Below, piece after piece: positions 24,405 to 33,216 of a stretch of DNA of 64,000 bases (the stretch's first letter is position 1; each line of letters starts with the position of its first letter). The stretch lies in NCBI GenBank assembly GCA_016709965.1, contig JADJLT010000001.1, forward strand, positions 1-64,000, in the 5' to 3' direction. Source of the stretch: Betaproteobacteria bacterium (GTDB lineage: Bacteria > Pseudomonadota > Gammaproteobacteria > Burkholderiales > Rhodocyclaceae). The notes beneath the pieces were generated by a model that had not been told where the DNA came from, made no database searches, and was given only the letters and a program-made list of their open reading frames with translations. Position numbers and translations under genes: made by a program.

Positions 24405-26807
24405 TTACTTGCGACTGGCTCTGACCAGCTTGCCCTTGCCACCGCGACTACCGCGACAGATTTCAAGGCGTTCGCCCTTGAGTTTGCCGGCAACGCCATC
24501 CACCACGGGAATAATGTCGTCCAGCCCGGCCTTGCCCGGCGTCGCATCAATCAGCTTCAGGCCGCGCCCCTTGGCCAGCATCCGGACTTCTGCTATGTCG
24601 AAAACCAGCGCACGGCCGTCCTTGGTGATGCAGGATATTTCGCCCTGGCCCGGTGCCGGCATGAAGACTGCAGGCACTTCATCTTCGCCCAGGCTCAGGA
24701 AGGCCTTGCCCGCCTTGCCGCGAGACAGGAAATCCTCTCCCTTGCAGCGGAAGCCATAGCCACCGTCGCCGGCAACCAGGTAAAGCTGTTCGTTTTTGAC
24801 CGCCAAGGCCAGACAAGGCTTGCCACCATCCTGGAAGTCGGCCAGCGAAGTGGCCGGAATACCATCTCCCTTGCCGCCGGGAATATCAGACGCGGCGATG
24901 GAATAAGCGCGGCCATGGGTGTCGAGCAGGACCAGTTGATCGACCGTCCGGCAGGGCAGGCAGGCCAGCAGGCTGTCGCCGGAGCGGAAAGTGAGTTGGG
25001 TTGGATCAATGTTGTGGCCCTGGCGCGAGCGCAGCCAGCCGTGTTTGGAGACGATCAGGGTCGTCGATTCATCGACAATGGAAACCGTCTTGGCATCTGA
25101 CATCGTGACCTTGGCATCGGCTTCGATGAAGGTGCGGCGGTCGTCGCCATATTTTTTCGCATCGGCTTCGATTTCGGCGGCAACGCAGGTGCGCATGGCC
25201 TCATCGGAGTCGAGCAGCTTGTTCAATCCGGCCGCTTCCTCGCGCAACTTGGCGAGTTCTTCGCCGATCTTGATGCCTTCCAGACGCGCCAACTGGCGCA
25301 GGCGGATTTCGAGGATGTCTTCGGCCTGAATCTCGGACAGCTTGAAGTGCGCCATCAGGTCGACCTTGGGGTCGTCCGACTCGCGGATGACTTTGATCAC
25401 CTTGTCGATGTCGAGCAGGACGGCCAGGCGGCCTTCGAGGATGTGGATACGCTTTTCAGCGGCGGTCAGCCGGTGGCGGGTACGCCTTTCCACGGTCGAC
25501 AGGCGAAAACGGCACCATTCGGCAATCATGCTGTACAGCGAAGCCTGGCGCGGCGTGCCATTGACGCCGAGCACCGTCAGGTTGATCGAGGCATTGGTTT
25601 CCAGGCTGGTGTGAGCGAGTAGCATGCGCACCAGATCGTCCTGCCCCTGACGGGAGCTGGCCGGCTCGATGACCAAGCGTACGGCGTGTTCCTTGCCGGA
25701 TTCATCACGCACACCGCTTTCTGAAATCGACGACAGGAAGGCCGCTTTCAGGTTGAGCTGTTCCGGCGTGAATACTTTCTTGCCGGCCTTTTCCTTGGCT
25801 ACCGGATTCGAGCAAGCTTCGATTTCCGACAGCACGGTGGCAGTCGAGACGCCTGGTGGCAGTTCGGTGATGACCAGCTTCCATTGCCCGCGGGCGAGGT
25901 TTTCGATTTTCCATTTGGCGCGCACGCGCAGGCTGCCGCGGCCGCTGCGGTAGGTGGCGGCGATTTCTTCCGGTGTTGAAATAATCTGCGCACCGCCGGG
26001 GTAATCCGGGCCGGGAATGATGGCCAGTACTTCGTCTTCACTGAAATCCGGATTCCGGATGAGTTCGACGGCGGCTTTTGCCACTTCGCGCAGGTTGTGT
26101 GCCGGGATTTCAGTGGCCATGCCGACAGCGATGCCTGAGGCGCCGTTGAGCAGGCAGAAGGGCAGGCGTGCTGGAAGCAGGGCGGGCTCGTCGTTGGCGC
26201 CGTCGTAGTTCGGCTTCCAGTTGACCGTGCCTTCATCCAGTTCGGCCAGCAATAGCTCGGCGATGGGCGTCAGGCGGGCTTCCGTGTAGCGCATGGCAGC
26301 GGCGTTGTCGCCGTCGCGCGAGCCGAAATTGCCCTGGCCATCGACTATGGGGTAGCGCAGGCTCCAGTCCTGCGCCATGCGGACCATGGCGTCATAGACC
26401 GAAGAATCGCCGTGCGGGTGGTATTTACCGATCACGTCACCGACGACGCGGGCCGATTTGACGTGGCGCGGGCTTTTGTACAGGCCCATGCGGTGCATCG
26501 CGTAGAGGATGCGGCGCTGCACCGGCTTCTGGCCGTCGGCAGCCGAGGGCAGGGCGCGGCCGGTGACGACGCTCATCGCGTATTCAAGATAGCGGCGGGC
26601 GGCGTAATCGGCGGGAGATGGAATGTCACCGGCCGCGCCGTTGGCAGCCGGGGGCAAATCCGGCGGTGTGGTGTCGCCTGCTTCGGCAACGTGCAGGTCG
26701 TCCGTCAGCGATGTGGGGGCTTCCGAATCGGTGCCGGCATTGGCTACCTGCTCCGGATCAGTCTTGAGTGGGGCGTTCGGGTCGAAAAGTTTCAGCTGGT
26801 CAGTCAT
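24405..26807 (-). CDS. parC: DNA topoisomerase IV subunit A
   Basis: 800 residues with an extra N-terminal low-complexity region of about 65 residues before the core (DYAARRYLEYAMSVVTGRAL). The catalytic tyrosine is Y174 in AAMRYTEARL, preceded by R173. The quinolone-determining segment HPHGDSSVYD carries the normal serines. Downstream are the GyrA/ParC coiled coil and a partial beta-pinwheel C-terminal domain. With ParE (at 45-47 kb) it decatenates daughter chromosomes. It ends with a Lys/Arg-rich GSRGGKGKLVRASRK. parC and parE are 18 kb apart here, not an operon. Confidence 0.95.
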   Translation of the reverse strand: MTDQLKLFDPNAPLKTDPEQVANAGTDSEAPTSLTDDLHVAEAGDTTPPDLPPAANGAAGDIPSPADYAARRYLEYAMSVVTGRALPSAADGQKPVQRRILYAMHRMGLYKSPRHVKSARVVGDVIGKYHPHGDSSVYDAMVRMAQDWSLRYPIVDGQGNFGSRDGDNAAAMRYTEARLTPIAELLLAELDEGTVNWKPNYDGANDEPALLPARLPFCLLNGASGIAVGMATEIPAHNLREVAKAAVELIRNPDFSEDEVLAIIPGPDYPGGAQIISTPEEIAATYRSGRGSLRVRAKWKIENLARGQWKLVITELPPGVSTATVLSEIEACSNPVAKEKAGKKVFTPEQLNLKAAFLSSISESGVRDESGKEHAVRLVIEPASSRQGQDDLVRMLLAHTSLETNASINLTVLGVNGTPRQASLYSMIAEWCRFRLSTVERRTRHRLTAAEKRIHILEGRLAVLLDIDKVIKVIRESDDPKVDLMAHFKLSEIQAEDILEIRLRQLARLEGIKIGEELAKLREEAAGLNKLLDSDEAMRTCVAAEIEADAKKYGDDRRTFIEADAKVTMSDAKTVSIVDESTTLIVSKHGWLRSRQGHNIDPTQLTFRSGDSLLACLPCRTVDQLVLLDTHGRAYSIAASDIPGGKGDGIPATSLADFQDGGKPCLALAVKNEQLYLVAGDGGYGFRCKGEDFLSRGKAGKAFLSLGEDEVPAVFMPAPGQGEISCITKDGRALVFDIAEVRMLAKGRGLKLIDATPGKAGLDDIIPVVDGVAGKLKGERLEICRGSRGGKGKLVRASRK

Positions 26808-27086
26808 GGCATTCTGTAGTTACTGCGCGGTCTGTACGGTGTGCGTGCCGGATGGTACCCGAAACCGGCCTCGATACAGCATCAGGTACGCCGGCAGCTT
26901 TTCGAAGATATTGGACGAATGCGGTACGGCTCTGTATTCCCGAGTCGTATTCCTTGCCCTTAGAGAATCTATTAGGGATAATTAAATCAAATCGATGCGG
27001 CAGATAAGTATCTGATGGTACAAATGATTCAGTGAGTTTGTTTGTTCAATTTCACGCGGTTTTCAAGCGTTTTCCGGACTGATCCC

Positions 27087-27674
27087 ATGAAGCTGATCCC
27101 AGTATTGCTGCTGCTTTGTGTCACCTCTGTCGCACACGCAGAGGAAGAGCGGATGATCCGTATCTGCGACGATACCGGCTGCTCCGATCGTCCGCGTAGT
27201 ACCACCACCTTCAACCCAGCTGCTGAAGTAAATACCGATGCCGAGCGTCGTCTGGCTGCCTTGAAGGCAAAGGCCGAAAAGGATCCACGCGCCGCGTACG
27301 ATCTGGGCTTGCGCTATTTTCGCGGTGATGGCGTGCGCCAGGATAGTTATCAGGCCCTGCAGTGGATGCGCGATGCCGCCGAACGTGGCGATCGCAAAGC
27401 CCAGACGGCCGTTGGCAAGCTCTACCTGATGGGTCTGGAGGAAATGGGCTCCGACCCGGCCGAGGCCGAGAAATGGCTGTCGATTGCTGCCGGTCGAGGC
27501 GACAAGGAAGCGAAAAAGCTGCTCGGCCAGGCAAGCGCAGCCAAGAAGAATGAAGTTGCCTATCGCCGCTGGGTGGATACGCAGCGCGTGTATTTGCGCG
27601 AATACTGGCAAAGCCGTTATACCTACCGTTGGTATTGGGGCAATGGCGGCTGGTACTACCGTGATGATTATTGA
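27087..27674 (+). CDS. Exported Sel1-repeat protein
   Basis: 195 residues from MKLIPVLLLLCVTSVAHAEE (signal peptide, cleavage after AHA). After a Cys pair (RICDDTGCSD) come two Sel1/TPR-like repeats: AAYDLGLRYFRGDGVRQDSY, ALQWMRDAAERGDRKAQTAV and KLYLMG...AEKWLSIAAGRGDKEAKKLL. The end is aromatic (YWQSRYTYRWYWGNGGWYYR). Sel1 proteins serve as periplasmic adaptors. Divergent from parC across 279 bp; its stop is 35 bp before the lipoprotein gene, so the two are likely co-transcribed. Confidence 0.8.
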   Translation: MKLIPVLLLLCVTSVAHAEEERMIRICDDTGCSDRPRSTTTFNPAAEVNTDAERRLAALKAKAEKDPRAAYDLGLRYFRGDGVRQDSYQALQWMRDAAERGDRKAQTAVGKLYLMGLEEMGSDPAEAEKWLSIAAGRGDKEAKKLLGQASAAKKNEVAYRRWVDTQRVYLREYWQSRYTYRWYWGNGGWYYRDDY

Positions 27675-27709
27675 ACCGATTTAGTGACCCCAACAGAAAG
27701 TTGATCGAC

Positions 27710-28528
27710 ATGAACACCAAGAATCTTTCATTTTGTCTGAGTGCGGCGGCGGCCTTGATGCTGGCCGGCTGTGGTGGCGTCATCCAGTCCGGCAATGCAC
27801 CAACGGCGGCGACGGGTGGGGCGGCGGGCGGCACCAGCGTGGGTGCCAATCCCACGCTGGAACGTTGTCCGGCACCGCTCGGTACGCTGGCCGTCGACGA
27901 TGGTCGCGGCAAGGAGTGGTACGCCAGCTTCGGCCGGGCGACCAAAATTACCACCATCGAGCCTTTGATTCGCCTGGCAGTCCAGCAGTCGAACTGCTTC
28001 ATCATCACCTCCATTGGCAATAATCGTCTGGAGAGCAAGTTGTCAGGAATAACTGACAAGCAACGCAATTCCGGTGAGTTCCGGGCCGGTTCTAAGCAGC
28101 AAAAGGGACAGCGTGTTGCGGCTGACTACTTTATGGATCCCTCCATCGTGATTGATGAGTCACCGACCGGTCGTCTGGCCGGTGCAGTTGGCGGTGCGTT
28201 GCTCGGCGGTCGTGGTGGCCAGCTGCTAGGGGCCGGCATGGAAAGCAGGGTTTCGGTTGTCACCCTGTCGCTTTTTGACATTCGCTCATCGGTGCAAATT
28301 GCTATTTCCGAAGGCAATTCGACGGCAACCAACTTCGGTGCGGCGCTGGGTGCGTTCGGTGGCGGAGCGGCTGGCGGCCTGAGCGGATTCTCGCAAACGC
28401 CGGAAGGCAAGGCGACCGTTGCAGCGTTCATGGATGCCTACAACAGCATGGTCATCTCGCTGCGCAATTACAAGGCGCAGGACGTCAAGGGCGGCTTGGG
28501 TCGTGGTGGTACGCTGAAGGTCAATTGA
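27710..28528 (+). CDS. CsgG-like outer membrane lipoprotein
   Basis: 272 residues. MNTKNLSFCLSAAAALMLAG ends in a lipobox with Cys at 21 (LAGC). The core matches CsgG/HfaB-type proteins: IEPLIRLAVQQSNCFIITSI, ADYFMDPSIVIDE, then Gly-rich membrane-associated segments (AGAVGGALLGGRGGQLLGAG) and VTLSLFDIRSSVQIAISEGN. CsgG relatives form secretion pores or act as envelope scaffolds. No curli genes adjoin, so the role is unclear. Followed by a terminator. Confidence 0.7.
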   Translation: MNTKNLSFCLSAAAALMLAGCGGVIQSGNAPTAATGGAAGGTSVGANPTLERCPAPLGTLAVDDGRGKEWYASFGRATKITTIEPLIRLAVQQSNCFIITSIGNNRLESKLSGITDKQRNSGEFRAGSKQQKGQRVAADYFMDPSIVIDESPTGRLAGAVGGALLGGRGGQLLGAGMESRVSVVTLSLFDIRSSVQIAISEGNSTATNFGAALGAFGGGAAGGLSGFSQTPEGKATVAAFMDAYNSMVISLRNYKAQDVKGGLGRGGTLKVN

Positions 28529-28582
28529 TCGATATGGCTTCTGCGCGCCATATCACCTGATATCTGTGTGATGAAGGTCATT

Positions 28583-28612
28583 GAAAAAGCGCCGCTGGTC
28601 GGCGCTTTTTTC
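28583..28612 (+). terminator. Intrinsic terminator
   Basis: GAAAAAGCGCC-GCTGGTC-GGCGCTTTTTTC after the CsgG-like gene. Confidence 0.9.
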
Positions 28613-28624
28613 ATGTCCGAAAAT

Positions 28625-28660
28625 TTCAATTTTTGCAGAATTTTCCGGTTGACCGCGGGA
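28625..28660 (+). repeat. Interspersed repeat, copy 5
   Basis: TTTCAATTTTTGCAGAATTT then TCCGGTTGACCGCGGG. Intergenic, between the converging lipoprotein and LysR genes. Confidence 0.85.
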
Positions 28661-28729
28661 TAACCGAGCTGGGCCGTCAATCGGTTGGAATACCCCGTGC
28701 GAGCAATGGAAGTACTTTGTCCGGCGCGC

Positions 28730-29647
28730 TTAAGCAGGCGTTTCCTTCAAGCGCTCGGCGAGAAAATCGACAAACACACGAATTTTCGGTGGCAAATGCG
28801 TTTGCGGCAGCCAGATTGCCCAGGCTGTCTGGCCGAAGGGGCAGACCGGTGTCCAGTCCGGCAGCAACGAAATTAGCCGGCCATCTGCAATTTCCCGATC
28901 CACTGCGTAGTTCCAGACCAGCCCGATGCCCATATCGGCGAGCAGCAGGTCGCGCACGACTTCGCTGTTATTGACCACCACATTGCTCGTCACGCACACT
29001 CGCATCTCTTCACTGCCGCGCTGAAAACGCCATTCGTTGCCGAATTCGCGCAGCCCGTAGTGCAGACAGTTGTGGCCGGCGAGATCGGCGGGCGTTTCGA
29101 CTTTTTGTCCTTTTTTCCCGTTGACCGTGGAACAGAGTCGATAACGGACTGGCATCAATGCCTTGGCCACCACCTGGTCAGGCGGGGAGCGCGTCAGGCG
29201 CAGAGCGACGTCGTAGCCTTCATCAACCAGATCGACGATGCGGTCGAGCAGGGTCAGTTGCAGATCGATCTCCGGGTAGCGGGCGAGGAATTCTGGAATC
29301 AACGGGGCCAGGCAGAGTTTGCCGAACGTGACCGAGGCAGTGACCCGCAGGGTGCCGCGCGGTGCATCAAGCAGGCCGGCAGCGAGGCGGGCGCTTTCAT
29401 CGAGCAATGCAACGCCTTGCGACGCCCGTTCGTAAAGCACCCGGCCGGCTTCGGTCAGTGACATGGCGCGTGTCGTCCGCTGCAGCAGGCGCAGGCCGAG
29501 TTGCTTTTCAAGCCGGTTGATACGCTTGCTGACGGCCGATTTGGTCAGCCCCATGGCCCGCGCCGCCGATGAGAAGCCTTGCGTATCGACCACCCGGACA
29601 AAAGCAGCAAGGTCGGATAAATGATCGAGTGGATTGATTGTTTCCAT
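28730..29647 (-). CDS. LysR-family transcriptional regulator
   Basis: 305 residues. The N-terminal winged helix reads LAAFVRVVDTQGFSSAARAM, GLTKSAVSKRINRLEKQLGL, RLLQRTTRAM; a LysR substrate domain follows (TLRVTASVTFGKLCLAPLIP). Divergent from the tautomerase-isochorismatase pair with 87 bp between starts, so it probably controls them. Oddity: residues about 172-182 (TVNGKKGQKV) are encoded by a copy of the interspersed repeat; relatives usually have a CASPxYLARHG-like segment at this point before TPADLAGHNCL, and the length is kept. The frame is intact. Confidence 0.88.
   Translation of the reverse strand: METINPLDHLSDLAAFVRVVDTQGFSSAARAMGLTKSAVSKRINRLEKQLGLRLLQRTTRAMSLTEAGRVLYERASQGVALLDESARLAAGLLDAPRGTLRVTASVTFGKLCLAPLIPEFLARYPEIDLQLTLLDRIVDLVDEGYDVALRLTRSPPDQVVAKALMPVRYRLCSTVNGKKGQKVETPADLAGHNCLHYGLREFGNEWRFQRGSEEMRVCVTSNVVVNNSEVVRDLLLADMGIGLVWNYAVDREIADGRLISLLPDWTPVCPFGQTAWAIWLPQTHLPPKIRVFVDFLAERLKETPA
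29102..29130 (+). repeat. Interspersed repeat, copy 6 (inside LysR gene)
   Basis: TTTTTGTCCTTTTTTCCCGT then TGACCGTGG. Slightly diverged (CCCG for CCGG). In frame, read on the minus strand as TVNGKKGQK. Confidence 0.75.
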
Positions 29648-29734
29648 TGGGCAACAAACTGTTATTAATTTACTGGATTGTATCGAATTAGCCGCAATGA
29701 AATGATGGCATCGTCACTTCAAACGGAGAAAACC

Positions 29735-30148
29735 ATGCCCCTGATCCAGATTACCTTGAGCGGCCCGGCTGCCACGCCAGGCTCGATTCAGCATTTGCAG
29801 CAAGAAACTACCCGCCTGATGCAAACCATCCTGCACAAGGAGGCGGCGCTCACGGTGGTCAGCGTTGCGCAGTTACCGGCAGGGGCCAGCACGGCCAACG
29901 GGCAGGCGGTGGCCGTCAGCGCCGCCATGCAGGCGCTGATTACTGCCGGCACCAACAGCGCCGCCGAAAAAGCGGATTTCATTTTTGCTGCAAAATCCCT
30001 GTTGACCGCAGCAATCGGCCCTGTCGCAGCCCCCATCTACGTTGCGCTGCACGAACTGCCGGCCGACAGCTGGGGTTACGACGGCGAAACGCAGGCCGCG
30101 CGCAAAGTACGGCGCGAGTTGGCAGAAGCATCCGGCGGTGTCGCATGA
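29735..30148 (+). CDS. Tautomerase-superfamily protein (4-OT-like)
   Basis: 137 residues starting MPLIQITLSGPAATPGSIQH, so Pro2 would become the N-terminal catalytic proline of the tautomerase fold. A second half repeats the beta-alpha-beta pattern (IYVALHELPADSWGYDGETQ). The start is set by Pro2 and a GGAGAA ribosome site. ATGA overlap with the hydrolase gene. Substrate unknown. The segment at 29983-30012 vaguely resembles the interspersed repeat but the protein reads normally. Confidence 0.75.
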   Translation: MPLIQITLSGPAATPGSIQHLQQETTRLMQTILHKEAALTVVSVAQLPAGASTANGQAVAVSAAMQALITAGTNSAAEKADFIFAAKSLLTAAIGPVAAPIYVALHELPADSWGYDGETQAARKVRRELAEASGGVA

Positions 30149-30768
30149 ACGCCCGTACCCTTCGCCAGATCGGCGGCGTACAGGCCAGTCTGCAGGCTGG
30201 CGCAACGCTGGTTGCTGCAAAGACGGCCGTCGTGCTCATCGACTACCAGAACGAATACCGCAGCGGGCCTCTGACGCTACCGGACGAGCCAGTAGCCAGC
30301 AACGCAGCCCGCCGACTGCGCGCCTGGGCTGACTGCGCCGGCGTTGCCGTCATTCATGTGCTGCATCTTGCCCCGGCCACGGCGCCCATTTTTGCGCCGG
30401 ATTCCATTGGCACTGCGGCCATCACCGGGCTGGCACCTGGTGAAGGTGAGGCGATTATCCATAAACACTTGCCCTCGGCGTTTACCGGCACCGGCCTGAA
30501 CGATGAATTGCAGGCACGCGCCGTGGAAACACTGATCATCGCCGGCTACATGACCCACAACTGCATCGATTCAACAGCCCGCGAGGCATTCCATCGTGGC
30601 TACCGGGTTGGCGTGGTGGCCGATGCCTGCGCGACCCGAGATCTACCGGGGCCGGATGGAGCCACGATTCCTGCCGCAACGCTTAACGCTGCGGTGCTGG
30701 CCGGATTGGGGGACCGCATCGCAGAAATTGTCGATGTGGCGACGCTGGCGGCGATGAAAATCGGCTGA
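30145..30768 (+). CDS. Isochorismatase-like cysteine hydrolase
   Basis: 207 residues. The catalytic triad of the family is visible: Asp in VVLIDYQNEYRSG, Lys in IIHKHLPSAFTGT, Cys in GYMTHNCIDSTAREA, with the cis-peptide stretch before it. Members hydrolyse isochorismate, nicotinamide, ureas or act as oxidoreductases, so the substrate is open. Coupled to the tautomerase by an ATGA overlap and facing the LysR gene. Confidence 0.85.
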   Translation: MNARTLRQIGGVQASLQAGATLVAAKTAVVLIDYQNEYRSGPLTLPDEPVASNAARRLRAWADCAGVAVIHVLHLAPATAPIFAPDSIGTAAITGLAPGEGEAIIHKHLPSAFTGTGLNDELQARAVETLIIAGYMTHNCIDSTAREAFHRGYRVGVVADACATRDLPGPDGATIPAATLNAAVLAGLGDRIAEIVDVATLAAMKIG

Positions 30769-30956
30769 ATTTGCATGCTTGCGACAGCTGCCCGGAAGGC
30801 CGCGTTTTGTTAGCGATGCATCGAATTGCCGTGACTTTTATATAAAAATGTTAAGCCGCGTTCATATAAATTAACCAAACCGACACTCAATTTGATTAGT
30901 ATTAACTTGCGTTCCGGATTCTCCGGGGGTTTTTCACTCGTATTTAAGGAGCTCAA

Positions 30957-31343
30957 ATGGGAATCTTTAGCAATATTTTGGCCAAACTTGGTTTTGGTGA
31001 TGAGAAGAAGGAAGTTGTTGCCGATGCAGCACCGGCCAGCGCGGACGCTGCCGCTGCAGCGCCTGCTGCACCGGTCGCGATCAGCGCAGTTGATGTCGTA
31101 GCGAAGCTGGAAGGGATGGCCGCGAGCCACGCCGAAAAGCTTAACTGGAAGACATCGATTGTCGATCTGATGAAGCTGCTCGGTCTCGACAGCAGCCTTG
31201 CCGTGCGCAAGGAACTGGCCACCGAACTCGGTTGCCCGGCTGACAAGATGGGCGATTCCGCCCAGATGAACATGTGGCTGCACAAAGCCGTGCTGCAGAA
31301 GCTGGCCGACAACGGCGGCAACATCCCGGCTGAACTGCTTTGA
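30957..31343 (+). CDS. DUF3597 protein
   Basis: 128 residues: MGIFSNILAKLGFGDEKKEV, an Ala/Pro linker (about 25-45), then the DUF3597 domain SAVDVVAKLEGMAASHAEKL with NWKTSIVDLMKLLGLDSSLA and LGCPADKMGDSAQMNMWLHK. Ends PAELL. Family function unknown; domains of this kind resemble LysM-linked stress proteins. Ribosome site AAGGAG upstream; own terminator downstream. The 188 bp before it are AT-rich and may hold its promoter. Confidence 0.85.
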   Translation: MGIFSNILAKLGFGDEKKEVVADAAPASADAAAAAPAAPVAISAVDVVAKLEGMAASHAEKLNWKTSIVDLMKLLGLDSSLAVRKELATELGCPADKMGDSAQMNMWLHKAVLQKLADNGGNIPAELL

Positions 31344-31375
31344 TCGATCGCTGATAGCGTCGTATTGGCAACACC

Positions 31376-31400
31376 AAGGCCCGTCCAGCACGGGCCTTTT
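31376..31400. terminator. Intrinsic terminator
   Basis: AAGGCCCGT-CCAGC-ACGGGCCTTTT between the DUF3597 gene and the converging hypothetical gene. Confidence 0.9.
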
Positions 31401-31410
31401 CTTTTGGTGC

Positions 31411-31785
31411 TTAGCTGGCGAGACCCTCGTCCAGCAGTCGCTCGCATTCCAGCATCAGCGACTCGGCGATTTCAGAGTGATGATTGGGATCGAGTGATTC
31501 CATCATTTCATGGGCGGTATACATGCCGGCTTCGCGTGACAGACTGCTCTGAATCTGGCGGGCGAGTTGATCGCTGAGGGCAGAGAGCAGCCGGCGTTCG
31601 TTGAGCGGCAGCTTGTTTTTTGAACGACTTAGCCAATCGGCCGCCAGACTGGCGCCCTGCGCTTCAGTCAGCCATTGCGAATGCTCGTAAAAAGCCGTCA
31701 GGCGCTCGGCGGCAAGGGCGAAAATCAGCGCGATGCGCATGCCGCGTTCGGTCATGGATGGGCTTGCAGCCTTCTCCCAAGTCAT
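31411..31785 (-). CDS. Hypothetical protein, 124 aa
   Basis: Helical, soluble, no signal (MTWEKAASPSMTERGMRIAL ... LMLECERLLDEGLAS). An internal ATG eleven residues in could also start it. No family recognised. Divergent from the LRR-kinase gene with 69 bp between starts. Confidence 0.65.
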   Translation of the reverse strand: MTWEKAASPSMTERGMRIALIFALAAERLTAFYEHSQWLTEAQGASLAADWLSRSKNKLPLNERRLLSALSDQLARQIQSSLSREAGMYTAHEMMESLDPNHHSEIAESLMLECERLLDEGLAS

Positions 31786-31854
31786 TTTTCACCATCTTTT
31801 GTTATCCTGCCGCACCTTATCACGCCCGCTGCGCCCATTGCCGGAATGCCCTGA

Positions 31855-33186
31855 ATGTCACTGAACACCCTTGAAGATCTGCGCGCCGGCAAGCTGGCGG
31901 GAAGTCGCCGCCTGAAACTGGCTTGCGCCCTGAGCGAATTTCCACGCGAGATTTTCGATCTGGCAGATTCGCTGGAAATTCTGGACTTATCCGGGAATGC
32001 ACTGTCAGCGCTGCCCGACGATCTGCCGCGCCTGCACAAGCTGCGTATCCTGTTCTGTTCGGACAATCCTTTTATCGAATTGCCAGCCATTGTCGGTCAA
32101 TGTGCCGCCCTGGAAATGGTTGGCTTCAAGGCGAACCGGATTCGGACGGTGCCGGCGGCGGCCTTGTCGCCAAAGCTGCGCTGGCTTATTTTGACCGATA
32201 ACCGGATCGCCGAACTACCGCCGGAAATCGGCCGGTGCACGCGCTTGCAGAAGCTGATGCTGGCCGGCAACCAGTTACGGTCGCTGCCGCCGGAGATGGC
32301 CAATTGTACCGGACTGGAGTTGCTGCGTATCGCGGCCAACCGATTGACGGAATTACCCGATTGGCTACTTTCCTTACCGAGGCTGTCGTGGCTGGCTTTT
32401 GCCGGTAATCCGTTCTGCCAGGATGGCCCGGAGCAGGCCGTGGCTTTACCGATCCATTGGGATGATTTGCAGATCAGCCATCAGTTGGGGGAGGGCGCTT
32501 CGGGCGTCATTCATCAGGCCGAATGGCGCTCTGCACAAGGTTCGCAGCCGGTGGCGCTGAAGCTTTTCAAGGGCGCAGTGACGAGCGATGGTTTGCCGCT
32601 GAATGAAATGAATGCCTGCTTGACCGCCGGCGAGCACCCGAATTTGATTGCGGTGCTTGGCAAGCTGGCGGCGCATCCCGAGGACGCGCATGGGCTGGTC
32701 ATGGCCTTGATCGACCGCAGTTTTCGCAGCCTCGCCGGGCCACCCAGCCTGGATTCCTGCACGCGTGACGTCTATCCGCCCGAGACCCGCTTCGATGTGG
32801 ACGATGCCATTCGTATCGCGCTGGGCATCGCTTCGGCCGCTCAACATCTGCATGCGAAAGGCATTCTGCACGGCGACCTCTATGGTCACAATATTTTGCA
32901 CGCTGCCGATGGTCAGGCCTTGCTCGGCGACTTTGGTGCGGCATCCTTTGTGCCGCCCGATGATCCGGTCGTCGCCAAGGCTCTGGAGCGTATCGAGGTG
33001 CGGGCTTTTGGCTGTTTGCTAGAGGAATTGCTGGCGCGCTGCGTGTTTGGGGCCAATGCTGCGGTCAACCGGAAAAAAGCCGACAAAATGAAATGTTTGC
33101 AGGCCGATTGTTCGCAGGAAAATGTAGCGGCGCGACCGCAGTTTGCGAGTATTTCCAAGACGCTGGATGGCCTGAGGCAGCAATAA
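31855..33186 (+). CDS. Leucine-rich-repeat protein kinase
   Basis: 443 residues. Residues about 20-195 are leucine-rich repeats (LEILDLSGNALSALPDDLPR, LRWLILTDNRIAELPPEIGR, LQKLMLAGNQLRSLPPEMAN). From about 208 a eukaryotic-like kinase domain: glycine loop LGEGASGVIHQAEW, Lys in VALKLFKG, catalytic HGDLYGHN (about 339-346, HRD changed to HGD), metal loop GDFGAASF (about 357). No membrane segment, so cytosolic. Residues about 403-413 (AVNRKKADKMK), before the last kinase helix, are a copy of the interspersed repeat. Likely activity: Ser/Thr phosphorylation; partners unknown. Confidence 0.85.
   Translation: MSLNTLEDLRAGKLAGSRRLKLACALSEFPREIFDLADSLEILDLSGNALSALPDDLPRLHKLRILFCSDNPFIELPAIVGQCAALEMVGFKANRIRTVPAAALSPKLRWLILTDNRIAELPPEIGRCTRLQKLMLAGNQLRSLPPEMANCTGLELLRIAANRLTELPDWLLSLPRLSWLAFAGNPFCQDGPEQAVALPIHWDDLQISHQLGEGASGVIHQAEWRSAQGSQPVALKLFKGAVTSDGLPLNEMNACLTAGEHPNLIAVLGKLAAHPEDAHGLVMALIDRSFRSLAGPPSLDSCTRDVYPPETRFDVDDAIRIALGIASAAQHLHAKGILHGDLYGHNILHAADGQALLGDFGAASFVPPDDPVVAKALERIEVRAFGCLLEELLARCVFGANAAVNRKKADKMKCLQADCSQENVAARPQFASISKTLDGLRQQ
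33062..33093 (-). repeat. Interspersed repeat, copy 7 (inside LRR-kinase gene)
   Basis: CGGTCAACCGGAAAAAAGCC then GACAAAATGAAA. Core identical, outer part diverged. In frame: VNRKKADKMK. Confidence 0.8.
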
Positions 33187-33216
33187 TCGCGTTGTCACCC
33201 GCTTGGGCGAGGCGAT

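Noticed and set aside
29983..30012. Possible further repeat copy inside the tautomerase gene
   Set aside because: Only GTTGACCGC and a loose AT-rich flank match; the encoded residues look normal for the protein family.
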